DNA of 46,346 nt, from positions 1 to 46,346 of IMG/VR virus record IMGVR_UViG_3300025141_015469, one strand, 5' to 3'. Both the position numbers and the translations under genes were made by a program. The notes beneath the pieces are model-generated. The model saw only the letters and a program-made list of their open reading frames with translations, was not told where the DNA came from and made no database searches. Shown in pieces: positions 1 through 6,331 of this stretch (position 1 is its first letter; each line of letters opens with the position of its first letter). The DNA comes from a virus.

Positions 1-36
1 TACAAGACTGAAAGCTTTTTTGAAGAAAAAGATTAA
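1..36 (+). CDS. 3' end of an unidentified gene (partial)
   Basis: An open frame runs from base 1 to a TAA at 34-36 and would encode the last 11 residues (YKTESFFEEKD) of a protein that starts before the window. The acidic tail and the close fit to the tmRNA promoter that starts at 43 make a real gene end plausible. Eleven codons are too few to identify anything, and the frame could be fortuitous. Confidence 0.35.
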   Translation, partial: YKTESFFEEKD

Positions 37-42
37 AAAAAC

Positions 43-71
43 TTGACATCTATTATATCATTATATATACT
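43..71 (+). promoter_or_regulatory. sigma70-type promoter of the tmRNA gene
   Basis: TTGACA at 43-48 and TATACT at 66-71 are separated by exactly 17 bases. This is a near-perfect host housekeeping promoter. Initiation would fall near 78-79, about 12 bases before the mature tmRNA 5' end at 91, as expected for a precursor trimmed at its 5' end. Transcription by unmodified host polymerase implies expression early or throughout infection. Confidence 0.8.
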
Positions 72-90
72 TATTGCAGATCTTTGATAT

Positions 91-462
91 GGGGACGAAA
101 CGGTTTCGACGAAAAGCGAATAGAATAGCACGCAAGACTGTGTGAGTAGCACAGTAAAAATACTCAAACTTTATAAATGCCAACGACAACGTTGAATTTG
201 ATTACGCCTTAGCTGCATAATCGGAAGTTGCTAATGACTTTCTAAAGAGACATTAGCCATTTTCAATTTTAAGAAAAATTGATAGGAATTTAGTCATTTC
301 GATGACTATGTATATTTCGGTAGCCAACACCTTAAGTTGGTAAATGGATTCCCTGATTCTTTCAGGTGGCTGGTACTTCGGCGGTGAATGTGCCAATTTC
401 TTGTATATCGCGTTATTTTTGATTCTTTTCGGACTCGGGTTCGACTCCCGACGTCTCCACCA
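91..462 (+). ncRNA. ssrA: transfer-messenger RNA (tmRNA, one-piece)
   Basis: tmRNA rescues ribosomes stalled on broken mRNA: it is charged with alanine, then serves as a short template adding a degradation tag. Here the 5' GGGGACG pairs with CGTCTCC before a genome-encoded ACCA 3' end, and the third pair is G-U, the alanyl-tRNA synthetase identity element. A T arm with stem TCGGG/CCCGA and loop TTCGACT precedes the 3' strand. The tag frame at 179-220 ends in the typical LAA. The gene is 372 bases, not permuted, and so of the common one-piece type. No smpB is seen in this window, so host SmpB is probably used. No terminator follows, and the next gene starts 20 bases downstream. Confidence 0.95.
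179..220 (+). other. tmRNA proteolysis-tag reading frame
   Basis: Resume codon GCC at 179 is followed by 12 more sense codons and TAA, giving ANDNVEFDYALAA. The start (AND) and end (YALAA) match classical bacterial tags, and the middle NVEFD is an insertion relative to the E. coli tag. The A-rich TATAAATGCC context upstream of the resume codon is typical. The terminal LAA is what ClpXP-type proteases recognise in known tags. Confidence 0.93.
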
Positions 463-482
463 AAGACATAAAAGGAGAAATC

Positions 483-563
483 ATGGGTTTACTAGAGTAT
501 ATATTGGTTATTGCAACAGGAGTTGCAGTTGGTATTGTTTTGGCTAAGAAAGGCGTAGTATAG
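483..563 (+). CDS. 26-residue single-span membrane protein
   Basis: An ATG at 483, preceded by a strong AAGGAG (472-477), opens a 26-codon frame ending at TAG 561-563. The product is almost entirely one hydrophobic helix (residues about 5-21, YILVIATGVAVGIVLA) with a basic end (KKGVV). It lies 20 bases after the tmRNA and shares its last base with the GTG start of the next gene, so it is probably co-transcribed and coupled. Function is unknown. Small single-span phage proteins include holin-like and host-membrane modulators, but nothing here selects among them. Confidence 0.6.
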   Translation: MGLLEYILVIATGVAVGIVLAKKGVV

Positions 564-850
564 TGGAAGAAACTTTAAAAACGAAAGAATGGAAAACTGT
601 TGGGACTTTTTCAACTTATGAGGAAGCAAGCAAACTTCGCGATCAATTAGTAGAAAAGCACACATTAGTTAAAATTAAAATGGGGGCCCCAGCAAGAAAA
701 AAGAATGTTTTTAGAGTTAAATGCTGGGATCCCCCACACATTAAAAAAGAAGTTAAAAAAGAACGAAAGCAACTTAAAAAGGGTAAAAATAATAAAAGGC
801 AGCTAAAAAATGAAATCAGGAAGATACGCGCTGGACGAAACAAATCGTAA
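563..850 (+). CDS. small basic hypothetical protein
   Basis: 95 residues from a GTG start that overlaps the preceding stop (TAGTG). The next in-frame ATG would remove about 40% of the protein including its best-structured part. The N-terminal half (residues about 10-55, with VGTFSTYEEA and FRVKCWDP) looks like a small alpha/beta domain. The C-terminal third is a lysine/arginine-rich helix (KKERKQLKKGKNNKRQLK), suggesting nucleic-acid or ribosome binding. No family recognised. It overlaps the next gene by 41 bases. Confidence 0.65.
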   Translation: MEETLKTKEWKTVGTFSTYEEASKLRDQLVEKHTLVKIKMGAPARKKNVFRVKCWDPPHIKKEVKKERKQLKKGKNNKRQLKNEIRKIRAGRNKS

Positions 851-1016
851 GATTTTTATCGGAAGTAAGGTAAAATACAAAAATCGTATTTTTCTTGTTG
901 AAGACATTGAATATTTAGACTGGACCATTAAGCAATTTTTAACCCTTGTTGATGATAAAAACAAAAATAAAAAATTAAAGTTTATCTTACCTAAAGATGT
1001 AAAGGCAATACGTTGA
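810..1016 (+). CDS. 68-residue hypothetical protein
   Basis: ATG at 810 follows AAAGG about 11 bases upstream. It overlaps the previous gene by 41 bases and ends in TGA, which overlaps the TTG start of the GAPDH-like gene (TTGA). The predicted chain is beta-rich (GSKVKYKNRIFLVEDIEYLD, then KKLKFILPKDVKAI), compatible with a small SH3-like or Tudor-like barrel, but that is inference from strand pattern alone. Function unknown. Overlaps on both sides support a real, translationally coupled gene. Confidence 0.65.
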   Translation: MKSGRYALDETNRKIFIGSKVKYKNRIFLVEDIEYLDWTIKQFLTLVDDKNKNKKLKFILPKDVKAIR

Positions 1017-2065
1017 AAAAAAATATATTAATTGTTGGTACTGGCACGATTGGAGAACCTCTAATTGGCCTGTTGGCAGACTTCAGAAAAAAATTAAATA
1101 TTGGACATGTGATTTTTCACAAGCGAACCCCTTTAGTAGATGAGGTGGCAAAAGTCAATAGTTTAATAAAAAGAGGTGCGAGACTGGCTGTAAATGAAGA
1201 TTTGATTCCAGCCTTTAAAGAACTAGGCCACGATGTAAAATATGATTTCCAGACAGCTTTAAAAGCAGCGCATGTTGTGATTGACTGCACCCCCGCGGGC
1301 AACGAGCATAAAAAGAAGCATTACATAAAATATCCAGATAAAACTTTTATTGCGCAAGGCAGCGAAAAGGGCTTTGGGGTACCATATGCATATGGCATCA
1401 ATGATGAGGTTCTTGATAAGAAGCCGGCTTTCATTCAAATTGTTAGTTGTAATACACATAATATTGCCTCCATCATAAACTCGGTTGACCCTAGCGCTAG
1501 CAATATAGAGCATGGAGATTTTGTTTGCATCAGAAGAGCTAACGATATAAGCCAAGAAGGAAGCTTTATACCATCCCCAAAAGTAGGTAGCCATAATTCT
1601 GAAAAGTTTGGCACCCACCACGCCAGGGATGCATATGACTTGTTTCGTACAAAGAATAAGTTTGTCAATATTTTTTCAAGCGCCCTAAAAGTTAATTCTC
1701 AATATATGCACATCATTCGCTTTAACATGGTTGTTTATGGCCACGTATCAAAAGAAAATTTAATCAATAGATTCAGGGAAAATAAATTTGTTTCGCTCAC
1801 ACACAAAGAGACTACAAATAAAGTGTTTTCTTTTGGGAGAGACCACGGGTATTACGGACGAATATTTAATCAAACGGTAGTATCTGTGCCAACTCTTATG
1901 GTTGATAATCTACCAGGCAAAACAAAGGTAAGTGGATTTTGTTTTACTCCCCAGGATGGAAACTCGCTTCTTAGTAGTATTGCAGCTGCGCTGTATGGAA
2001 TGTGTGAAGAAGACTATCTTTCTAAAATGAAATTGTTTGATGATTTTCTTTTTTCGGAGATATGA
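1013..2065 (+). CDS. Type II (archaeal-type) glyceraldehyde-3-phosphate dehydrogenase homologue
   Basis: Members of this family oxidise glyceraldehyde 3-phosphate with NAD(P) and phosphate to 1,3-bisphosphoglycerate. The 350 residues show the dinucleotide loop VGTGTIGEP near residues 8-15, a CTPAGN segment near 92-97, the catalytic loop VSCNTHNI with Cys146, IRRAND near 173-178, and a THHARD segment at 201-206 where archaeal enzymes carry the active-site HHGPD. This is the archaeal class and not the common bacterial GapA (SCTTNC). Length fits the class (about 340). The start is TTG at 1013, with AAAGG 7 bases upstream; a later ATG would delete the Rossmann loop. It sits between unknown genes, so its role as an auxiliary metabolic enzyme is inferred. 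Confidence 0.82.
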   Translation: MKKNILIVGTGTIGEPLIGLLADFRKKLNIGHVIFHKRTPLVDEVAKVNSLIKRGARLAVNEDLIPAFKELGHDVKYDFQTALKAAHVVIDCTPAGNEHKKKHYIKYPDKTFIAQGSEKGFGVPYAYGINDEVLDKKPAFIQIVSCNTHNIASIINSVDPSASNIEHGDFVCIRRANDISQEGSFIPSPKVGSHNSEKFGTHHARDAYDLFRTKNKFVNIFSSALKVNSQYMHIIRFNMVVYGHVSKENLINRFRENKFVSLTHKETTNKVFSFGRDHGYYGRIFNQTVVSVPTLMVDNLPGKTKVSGFCFTPQDGNSLLSSIAAALYGMCEEDYLSKMKLFDDFLFSEI

Positions 2066-2391
2066 TGAAGTTTAATCGTAGCTACGTTTGTGATCCAAAC
2101 AATATATCAATAAAAGCAGAAAACACACCACACAACAGCAAAGGGATAAAATTAATATTTTATCTCGGAGAGCAAGAGGCGTTTTCTACGGTACAAACTC
2201 TGCCATCATTCACACCCGATAAAGAGGATATAGACAACGTGGTCAGATCTTACTGTAATATGATTAAAGGGTGCACCAAAAAATATATACAGGACAGGTT
2301 TCCGGTACACACTATAATGACAATAATGTCAATCAATCAATCTTTAAAAGAAGTGCGCGCAAAAACTGGTAAATTGATTTGGAGGGCATGA
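2062..2391 (+). CDS. hypothetical protein (109 aa)
   Basis: Two consecutive ATGs (2062 and 2065) overlap the GAPDH stop. GGAG at 2056-2059 is better spaced for the second, so the product may be 108 residues. No signal peptide or membrane segment. The chain carries an early strand-rich segment (IKLIFYLGEQEAFSTVQT) and a helical C-terminal half. No family recognised. It ends five bases from the stop of the opposing protease gene, so the two transcription units converge with no room for a conventional terminator. Confidence 0.6.
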   Translation: MMKFNRSYVCDPNNISIKAENTPHNSKGIKLIFYLGEQEAFSTVQTLPSFTPDKEDIDNVVRSYCNMIKGCTKKYIQDRFPVHTIMTIMSINQSLKEVRAKTGKLIWRA

Positions 2392-2395
2392 AGCG

Positions 2396-3148
2396 TCAGA
2401 GGTGCGAGTACTTGCTAATATTGAGTTCAATAAAGCTTGTTAGAGATTCGTAAGTTGGGCCGATAGAAATCACTTTAAATTTTACAAGCAAAGAGTGAAC
2501 CATTCCTATAATTTCAAATTTGTCATTTAAAACCATTGAACCAGAAGACCCAGGCGCCGCCGGCAATGTGTACACCGCAACGCGATCTAGCCCCCACTTA
2601 TTAGAAGCTTCTCCGTTGTAAAAGCCATCTATTATTGGCATCATTTGGTGATCAAATATTCCAACGGGCGCCGCAATATTATATATGCGCTCCCCTTGTA
2701 GTGGCTTTTGCGCTGAAACTCCGACGGCCGGCCTTCTGAGATCTTTTGCATATAACATGCATATGTCATTCGAATCATCCGTTGCTAATAATTCAGCTTT
2801 GTATTTTTTACTATCTATATCAACCAATTCATACGTAGTATAGAACGCATTCGGCCCAGAGGCACATACGTGCGCCGCCGTGATCACCAAACTTCCGTTC
2901 TTAGTGTTTTTGATTACAAAGCCGGATCCTGTATAGTATGCAGTTTTACCAATTTTGAAGCACCTCTCAAAAAGACATATTCTGCTTTCTTCTTTCACTT
3001 TAACAAAAGCAAAGGAGCTTCGCGGTAAATTATGTGCCGTCTCCTCTCCTGTGTAATTATAGGTGTTTTTATTGTGGTGGTGAACATGTTGGTACGTACA
3101 CGTCGACATAAAGGGCAGTATCCACAACATTAGCAAAAGATATTTCAT
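2396..3148 (-). CDS. Exported trypsin-like serine protease, probable lipoprotein
   Basis: The 250 residues begin with a hydrophobic export signal (KYLLLMLWILPFM) ending at Cys17. The -1 residue is Thr, so the lipobox is atypical. A chymotrypsin-fold protease follows, with a complete triad: His93 (ITAAHVC), Asp128 (DSNDICML) and Ser202 (APGSSGS). The chosen ATG at 3148 overlaps the upstream stop as ATGA; an ATG 8 codons earlier would spoil the signal peptide. It is coupled to the 154-aa exported gene and oriented against all other genes, which suggests a separately controlled, moron-like unit. The target is unknown: periplasmic host proteins or cell-surface modification are possible. The catalytic assignment is strong, lipidation moderate. 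Confidence 0.8.
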   Translation of the reverse strand: MKYLLLMLWILPFMSTCTYQHVHHHNKNTYNYTGEETAHNLPRSSFAFVKVKEESRICLFERCFKIGKTAYYTGSGFVIKNTKNGSLVITAAHVCASGPNAFYTTYELVDIDSKKYKAELLATDDSNDICMLYAKDLRRPAVGVSAQKPLQGERIYNIAAPVGIFDHQMMPIIDGFYNGEASNKWGLDRVAVYTLPAAPGSSGSMVLNDKFEIIGMVHSLLVKFKVISIGPTYESLTSFIELNISKYSHL

Positions 3149-3609
3149 TTTGTGGGCAACTCCAACTTCCATTGTATTTTTATCTTTTGTTTGCCATTTT
3201 TATCTTTTGCTTTTGTTTCTCTGTATTGCGCTATAACTCTAGCCCCGCTTTCTGTCCAACGCGCTATTGTAGCTTCAGGTGACATTTCTGAATATCGGCC
3301 CATAGCCACATCGATTATAAACTGCACACTTGCCTTAACTAAAGACGCGTCTTCAGTATTATATTTCGTAACGATGTGTTTTTTTGTGTCTTTGTGTATT
3401 GTGTCTAGCCACACAAGACATCTTGCAAACTTTGGTGAAATTTGTTTTTTGATCGACGGCTCCTGTGATTCGGCTACTTCGTACAAAAAGCCTTTGATTG
3501 CGTTGATTTGGGCGCTATCCATTGGTGTACAACCTTTTTCACACAAAGAAACTTTTGCTTGCACCATGGTTGGTATAAGCAAGAATAAAAGTATTAATGT
3601 TTTTTTCAT
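3145..3609 (-). CDS. exported hypothetical protein, partner of the protease gene
   Basis: 154 residues with a classical signal peptide (MKKTLILLFLLIPTMVQA, cleavage after about residue 18). The mature chain has three cysteines, two in a CEKGC motif near its N-terminus and one near the middle (ARCLVW), then a helical region and a basic C-terminus. It has a good Shine-Dalgarno site, AGGAG (3618-3622 on the minus strand), 8 bases before its ATG. Its stop overlaps the ATG of the protease lipoprotein, so the two are co-translated and probably act together in the periplasm, for example as protease and cofactor, substrate or inhibitor. No family recognised. Confidence 0.7.
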   Translation of the reverse strand: MKKTLILLFLLIPTMVQAKVSLCEKGCTPMDSAQINAIKGFLYEVAESQEPSIKKQISPKFARCLVWLDTIHKDTKKHIVTKYNTEDASLVKASVQFIIDVAMGRYSEMSPEATIARWTESGARVIAQYRETKAKDKNGKQKIKIQWKLELPTK

Positions 3610-3662
3610 TTTAGTATCTCCTAGTAATAACTATTAGCAAAATAAAACAACAGTTCTTTTTC

Positions 3663-3691
3663 TTAATAAAATAATTGAAACTATTTATAAT
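3663..3691 (+). promoter_or_regulatory. weak candidate sigma70 promoter for the PhoH gene
   Basis: TATAAT at 3686-3691 is preceded, after 17 bases, by TTAATA (3663-3668), a 4/6 match to the -35 consensus. Initiation would be near 3698, leaving only about 7 bases before the PhoH ATG at 3705. No Shine-Dalgarno sequence precedes that ATG. The site would therefore yield an almost leaderless message, or the match is accidental. It overlaps the minus-strand late octamer. Confidence 0.35.
3682..3689 (-). promoter_or_regulatory. candidate T4-type late promoter octamer for the minus-strand pair
   Basis: Read on the minus strand, 3689 to 3682 spells TATAAATA, identical to the T4 late-promoter consensus recognised by gp55-loaded polymerase. 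It lies about 70 bases upstream of the exported-protein start at 3609, in the only divergent intergenic region of the window. A gp55-like sigma factor is encoded at 25506-26198. The octamer can occur by chance in AT-rich DNA (one copy also lies inside a coding region near 22105), so the assignment rests on position. Confidence 0.45.
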
Positions 3692-3704
3692 GTAAACGAT
3701 TTAT

Positions 3705-5015
3705 ATGGCTAAAAAAACTTATATTTTAGATACTAGCGTGTACTTGACAGATGCCAACGCTATAACTGCTTACCAAAACAATGATATAATTGTTCCATTC
3801 AAAGTCCTAGAAGAGATCGATAAACACAAAAAACGACAAGATAGTGTCGGGTCGCATGCTAGAAGAACAATTAAAGCGCTCGACGCGCTAAGAGAGAAAG
3901 GCTCTTTATATAAAGGAGTCAGAATCGCAAAAGGGCACGGTATTCTAACAGTCAAGGGCGCGGAAAGTGATCTTTTGGATATTTCTATAGCAGATAACGA
4001 AATAATCACAGTTGCGCTAGAAGAACAACAAAGAACCCCAGGCAGAAAAGTTATATTAGCATCCCGCGACATTAATATGCGAGTTAAATGCGACGCCTTG
4101 GGGCTTTTGACAGAAGATTATATTATCAATCAAGTGGTCAAAGATACCGAGCACTTGTATACCGGAGTCAAAACGCACCTTGTTGACGAGCAGATTATAG
4201 ATCAATTCTATAATGGAGAAGAAACATATCTATACGAAGAAGATATTAAGCTGCAGCCAAATCATTTTTTAATGTTAGTTTCAAATGCAAATGAAAAGAA
4301 ATCGGCACTCGCCCGATTTTATAGTTATTCAACGCCGCTTAAAAGAATTAACGGGGAACACAAAAAAGGCGTTTGGAGCGTGCGACCAAGGAACAAGGAA
4401 CAGAATTTTGCCTTGGAGTTGTTAATGGATCCAACAGTTCAGGTAGTTACGCTGGTTGGAAAAGCAGGAAGCGGGAAAACGCTCTTATCAATTGCAGCCG
4501 GCCTAGCGCAAGTCGTAGAAGGGTCGAAAAGCACACCCTACAAAAGATTGATTGTGTCCCGACCGATTCAGCCGCTAGGGAAAGATATAGGGTATTTGCC
4601 TGGCACGTTAGAAGAAAAGATGACACCATGGCTCAGCCCAATTCAAGATAACTTAAGATATTTAATGGGGAACGACAAAGAAACTTTAAGAATGTACACA
4701 TCGCAGGGCACAATAGAGATTGAAGCGCTTACTTATATAAGGGGTAGATCCATCGCTGACGCTTTTATTATAATTGATGAAGCTCAGAACTTGACAGCAC
4801 ACGAATTAAAGACTATAATTACAAGAGTGGGAGAGAATACAAAAGTTGTGCTAACAGGCGACATTGATCAAATTGATAACGTGTACGTTGATGAAACTTC
4901 AAACGGGCTAGCATATGCAGTAGAAAAGTTTAAAAGCCATGATATATCAGGACACATCACCCTAGTCAAAGGCGAAAGATCTAAAGTTGCCACATTAGCA
5001 GCAAAAATACTTTAA
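3705..5015 (+). CDS. phoH: PIN-PhoH family protein (nuclease-ATPase fusion)
   Basis: 436 residues. The N-terminal PIN nuclease domain (about 4-135) shows ILDTSVYL with Asp9, VLEEID, a second acidic site at Asp97 and SRDINM with Asp122. The C-terminal PhoH P-loop ATPase has Walker A GKAGSGKT at 252-259 and Walker B IIIDEAQ at 355-361, followed by VVLTGDIDQID. The arrangement matches PIN-PhoH (YlaK-type) proteins, for which RNA helicase/RNase activity has been reported; phage phoH genes are widespread but their role is unsettled. No Shine-Dalgarno site is visible upstream of the ATG. It is divergent from the exported pair and followed by its own promoter-like region. Confidence 0.92.
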   Translation: MAKKTYILDTSVYLTDANAITAYQNNDIIVPFKVLEEIDKHKKRQDSVGSHARRTIKALDALREKGSLYKGVRIAKGHGILTVKGAESDLLDISIADNEIITVALEEQQRTPGRKVILASRDINMRVKCDALGLLTEDYIINQVVKDTEHLYTGVKTHLVDEQIIDQFYNGEETYLYEEDIKLQPNHFLMLVSNANEKKSALARFYSYSTPLKRINGEHKKGVWSVRPRNKEQNFALELLMDPTVQVVTLVGKAGSGKTLLSIAAGLAQVVEGSKSTPYKRLIVSRPIQPLGKDIGYLPGTLEEKMTPWLSPIQDNLRYLMGNDKETLRMYTSQGTIEIEALTYIRGRSIADAFIIIDEAQNLTAHELKTIITRVGENTKVVLTGDIDQIDNVYVDETSNGLAYAVEKFKSHDISGHITLVKGERSKVATLAAKIL

Positions 5016-5019
5016 AAGC

Positions 5020-5048
5020 TTGACAAAATAAATTATTATATATATAAT
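5020..5048 (+). promoter_or_regulatory. consensus sigma70 promoter
   Basis: TTGACA (5020-5025), a 17-base spacer, then TATAAT (5043-5048): all twelve consensus positions match. Predicted initiation near 5055 is only about 5 bases before the ATG at 5060 and would exclude the GGAGG at 5050-5054. Either this promoter makes a nearly leaderless transcript, initiation is unusual, or readthrough from phoH supplies the leader. It is the only perfect -35/-10 pair noticed in the window and stands at the head of the long co-directional block that leads into the glycan cassette. Confidence 0.65.
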
Positions 5049-5059
5049 TGGAGGTAGTT

Positions 5060-5326
5060 ATGGATATGACAGAAGAAAACCCAGAACTTTTGAAAACAGT
5101 AGAAAAAACAAACGAACTTAAAGAGTGGCTTGTGGGGTATGTTGGAAATAAATACAACCCAGAAGCTGGCGAAGTAAATGTAGAAATGATAATAAAAACC
5201 ATGGCAGAGGAATTTCCTGAATTTCTTTTGGTCTTGGCAGAAGAAAATTTTATACGAGGATACCAACAGGCTCTGGCAGACGTGGACGAGGGCGAGAGAT
5301 TAATGCGAAAAGAGGGAAAGCTTTAA
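5060..5326 (+). CDS. small conserved-type phage protein (88 aa)
   Basis: The start at 5060 is chosen because GGAGG (5050-5054) sits 5 bases upstream; a TTG at 5048 would extend it but lies inside the -10 box. The product is acidic and helical, with EWLVGYVGNKYNPEAGEVNV, then MAEEFPEFLLVLAEENFIRGYQQALADVD. Similar small proteins are recalled from large aquatic phages, with no known function; that recollection is not a database result. Its TAA overlaps the next ATG by one base. Confidence 0.7.
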   Translation: MDMTEENPELLKTVEKTNELKEWLVGYVGNKYNPEAGEVNVEMIIKTMAEEFPEFLLVLAEENFIRGYQQALADVDEGERLMRKEGKL

Positions 5327-6033
5327 TGATGAATTATATCTCTGAGAGTGCCGAGCAGGCAAAAAAGAACAGCAGAGAAAAATATATTTATGGAAATAAG
5401 CTAGTTTATATTAAGGACCAACTTCCTTTCGGGTTTGATTTAGAATACGTATTAAGCACTATAGAAAGTCTGATTCCAACTTCATTGTTCGAAAATATTG
5501 ATTCAATCTACGTGGGCTCCTTTAAGGATTTTGAAAACGGCGATTTGCCCTTTAATGCAAAATATAAAGATAATGCCATATATGTTACGAACCATCAAGA
5601 CAATGAAAATGATATGCTGGACGATATTATTCATGAAGTAGCGCATGCGGCTGAAGAAAGATATGGCGATCAAATTTATTCTGATTTTGCTATAGAGAGT
5701 GAGTTTAAAGGAAAAAGAAAAACCCTTTACCATCGTTTAGATCAAGCAGGCTTAGAGCCCTCTGCTTCTCGGTTTGATGAAGTAGAATATGATAAATATT
5801 TTGATCACTATGTTTACAATGTTGTTGGGTACCCCAAATTGAGCACTTTGACAACGGGCTTATTTTATTCTCCGTATTCTACAACGTCTCTTCGTGAATA
5901 TTTCGCAAACGGATTTGAAAATTATTTCCTGCGAGACCGGACGTATTTAAAAAAGATAAGCCCAGCGCTGTATAATAAAATTAATGATCTATTAGAAAGC
6001 AGTATAAAGGAAAAGGAAAATTATGAATATTGA
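5326..6033 (+). CDS. HEXXH zinc metallopeptidase (ATLF-like)
   Basis: 235 residues without a signal peptide, so probably cytoplasmic. The zinc site is IIHEVAHAAEE (His103, Glu104, His107), and the likely third ligand is Glu191 in REYFANGFENYF. The combination of HEXXH with a downstream E-(Y/F)-F-A-x-x-F-E-x-Y-F motif resembles the anthrax-toxin-lethal-factor-like (ATLF) peptidase superfamily. Before the active site, AIYVTNHQDNENDML provides the usual edge strand. Substrate unknown; virion-protein processing or attack on host proteins are possibilities. It overlaps the following gene by 11 bases. Confidence 0.72.
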   Translation: MMNYISESAEQAKKNSREKYIYGNKLVYIKDQLPFGFDLEYVLSTIESLIPTSLFENIDSIYVGSFKDFENGDLPFNAKYKDNAIYVTNHQDNENDMLDDIIHEVAHAAEERYGDQIYSDFAIESEFKGKRKTLYHRLDQAGLEPSASRFDEVEYDKYFDHYVYNVVGYPKLSTLTTGLFYSPYSTTSLREYFANGFENYFLRDRTYLKKISPALYNKINDLLESSIKEKENYEY

Positions 6034-6331
6034 GTTTATAGATGAGAACACTGTAAAAATTGAGGCTTCCATCGCCTGGTATGAAGCCAGACCGCCAGTT
6101 GCAAAAAGAGAAATAATTAATAGGGAAGCCTATATTGGTCAGTTTCGAAAGAAACACCCATCTTATAAAGTTGAGAGCGTCGATGGCCCACAGGAGCTTT
6201 GTAATTTTTGCAAAGAGGCTGAGTCTAGAGGTACGTGGATCCTCAAAGTTTCGAAAATAGTGAAGAATAAAAATACAACAACTCGTAGTAAAAGAAAAAC
6301 AACGAGCAAAACAACAGAAAAAGGTGCATAA
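6023..6331 (+). CDS. hypothetical protein (102 aa)
   Basis: Begins inside the metallopeptidase gene after an AAGGAAA ribosome-binding site. The first 75 residues include a CNFCKEAESRGTW segment, a lone Cys-x2-Cys pair that could hold a metal only with partners elsewhere. The C-terminal 25 residues are a lysine/threonine-rich basic tail (RSKRKTTSKTTEKGA), suggesting nucleic-acid contact. No family recognised. It directly abuts the GTG start of the PD-(D/E)XK gene. Confidence 0.6.
   Translation: MNIEFIDENTVKIEASIAWYEARPPVAKREIINREAYIGQFRKKHPSYKVESVDGPQELCNFCKEAESRGTWILKVSKIVKNKNTTTRSKRKTTSKTTEKGA

Noticed and set aside
344-547. 67-codon frame starting inside the tmRNA
   Set aside because: It runs through the tRNA-like 3' domain and the start of the next gene in another frame; no ribosome-binding site, and the RNA structure explains the sequence.
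3152-3637. 161-codon plus-strand frame with hydrophobic N-terminus
   Set aside because: It is the mirror of the exported 154-aa gene on the minus strand, which has a real signal peptide, Shine-Dalgarno site and ATGA coupling.
4373-4651. 92-codon plus-strand frame within phoH
   Set aside because: It overlaps the Walker A region of PhoH in another frame, and the PhoH motifs are unambiguous.
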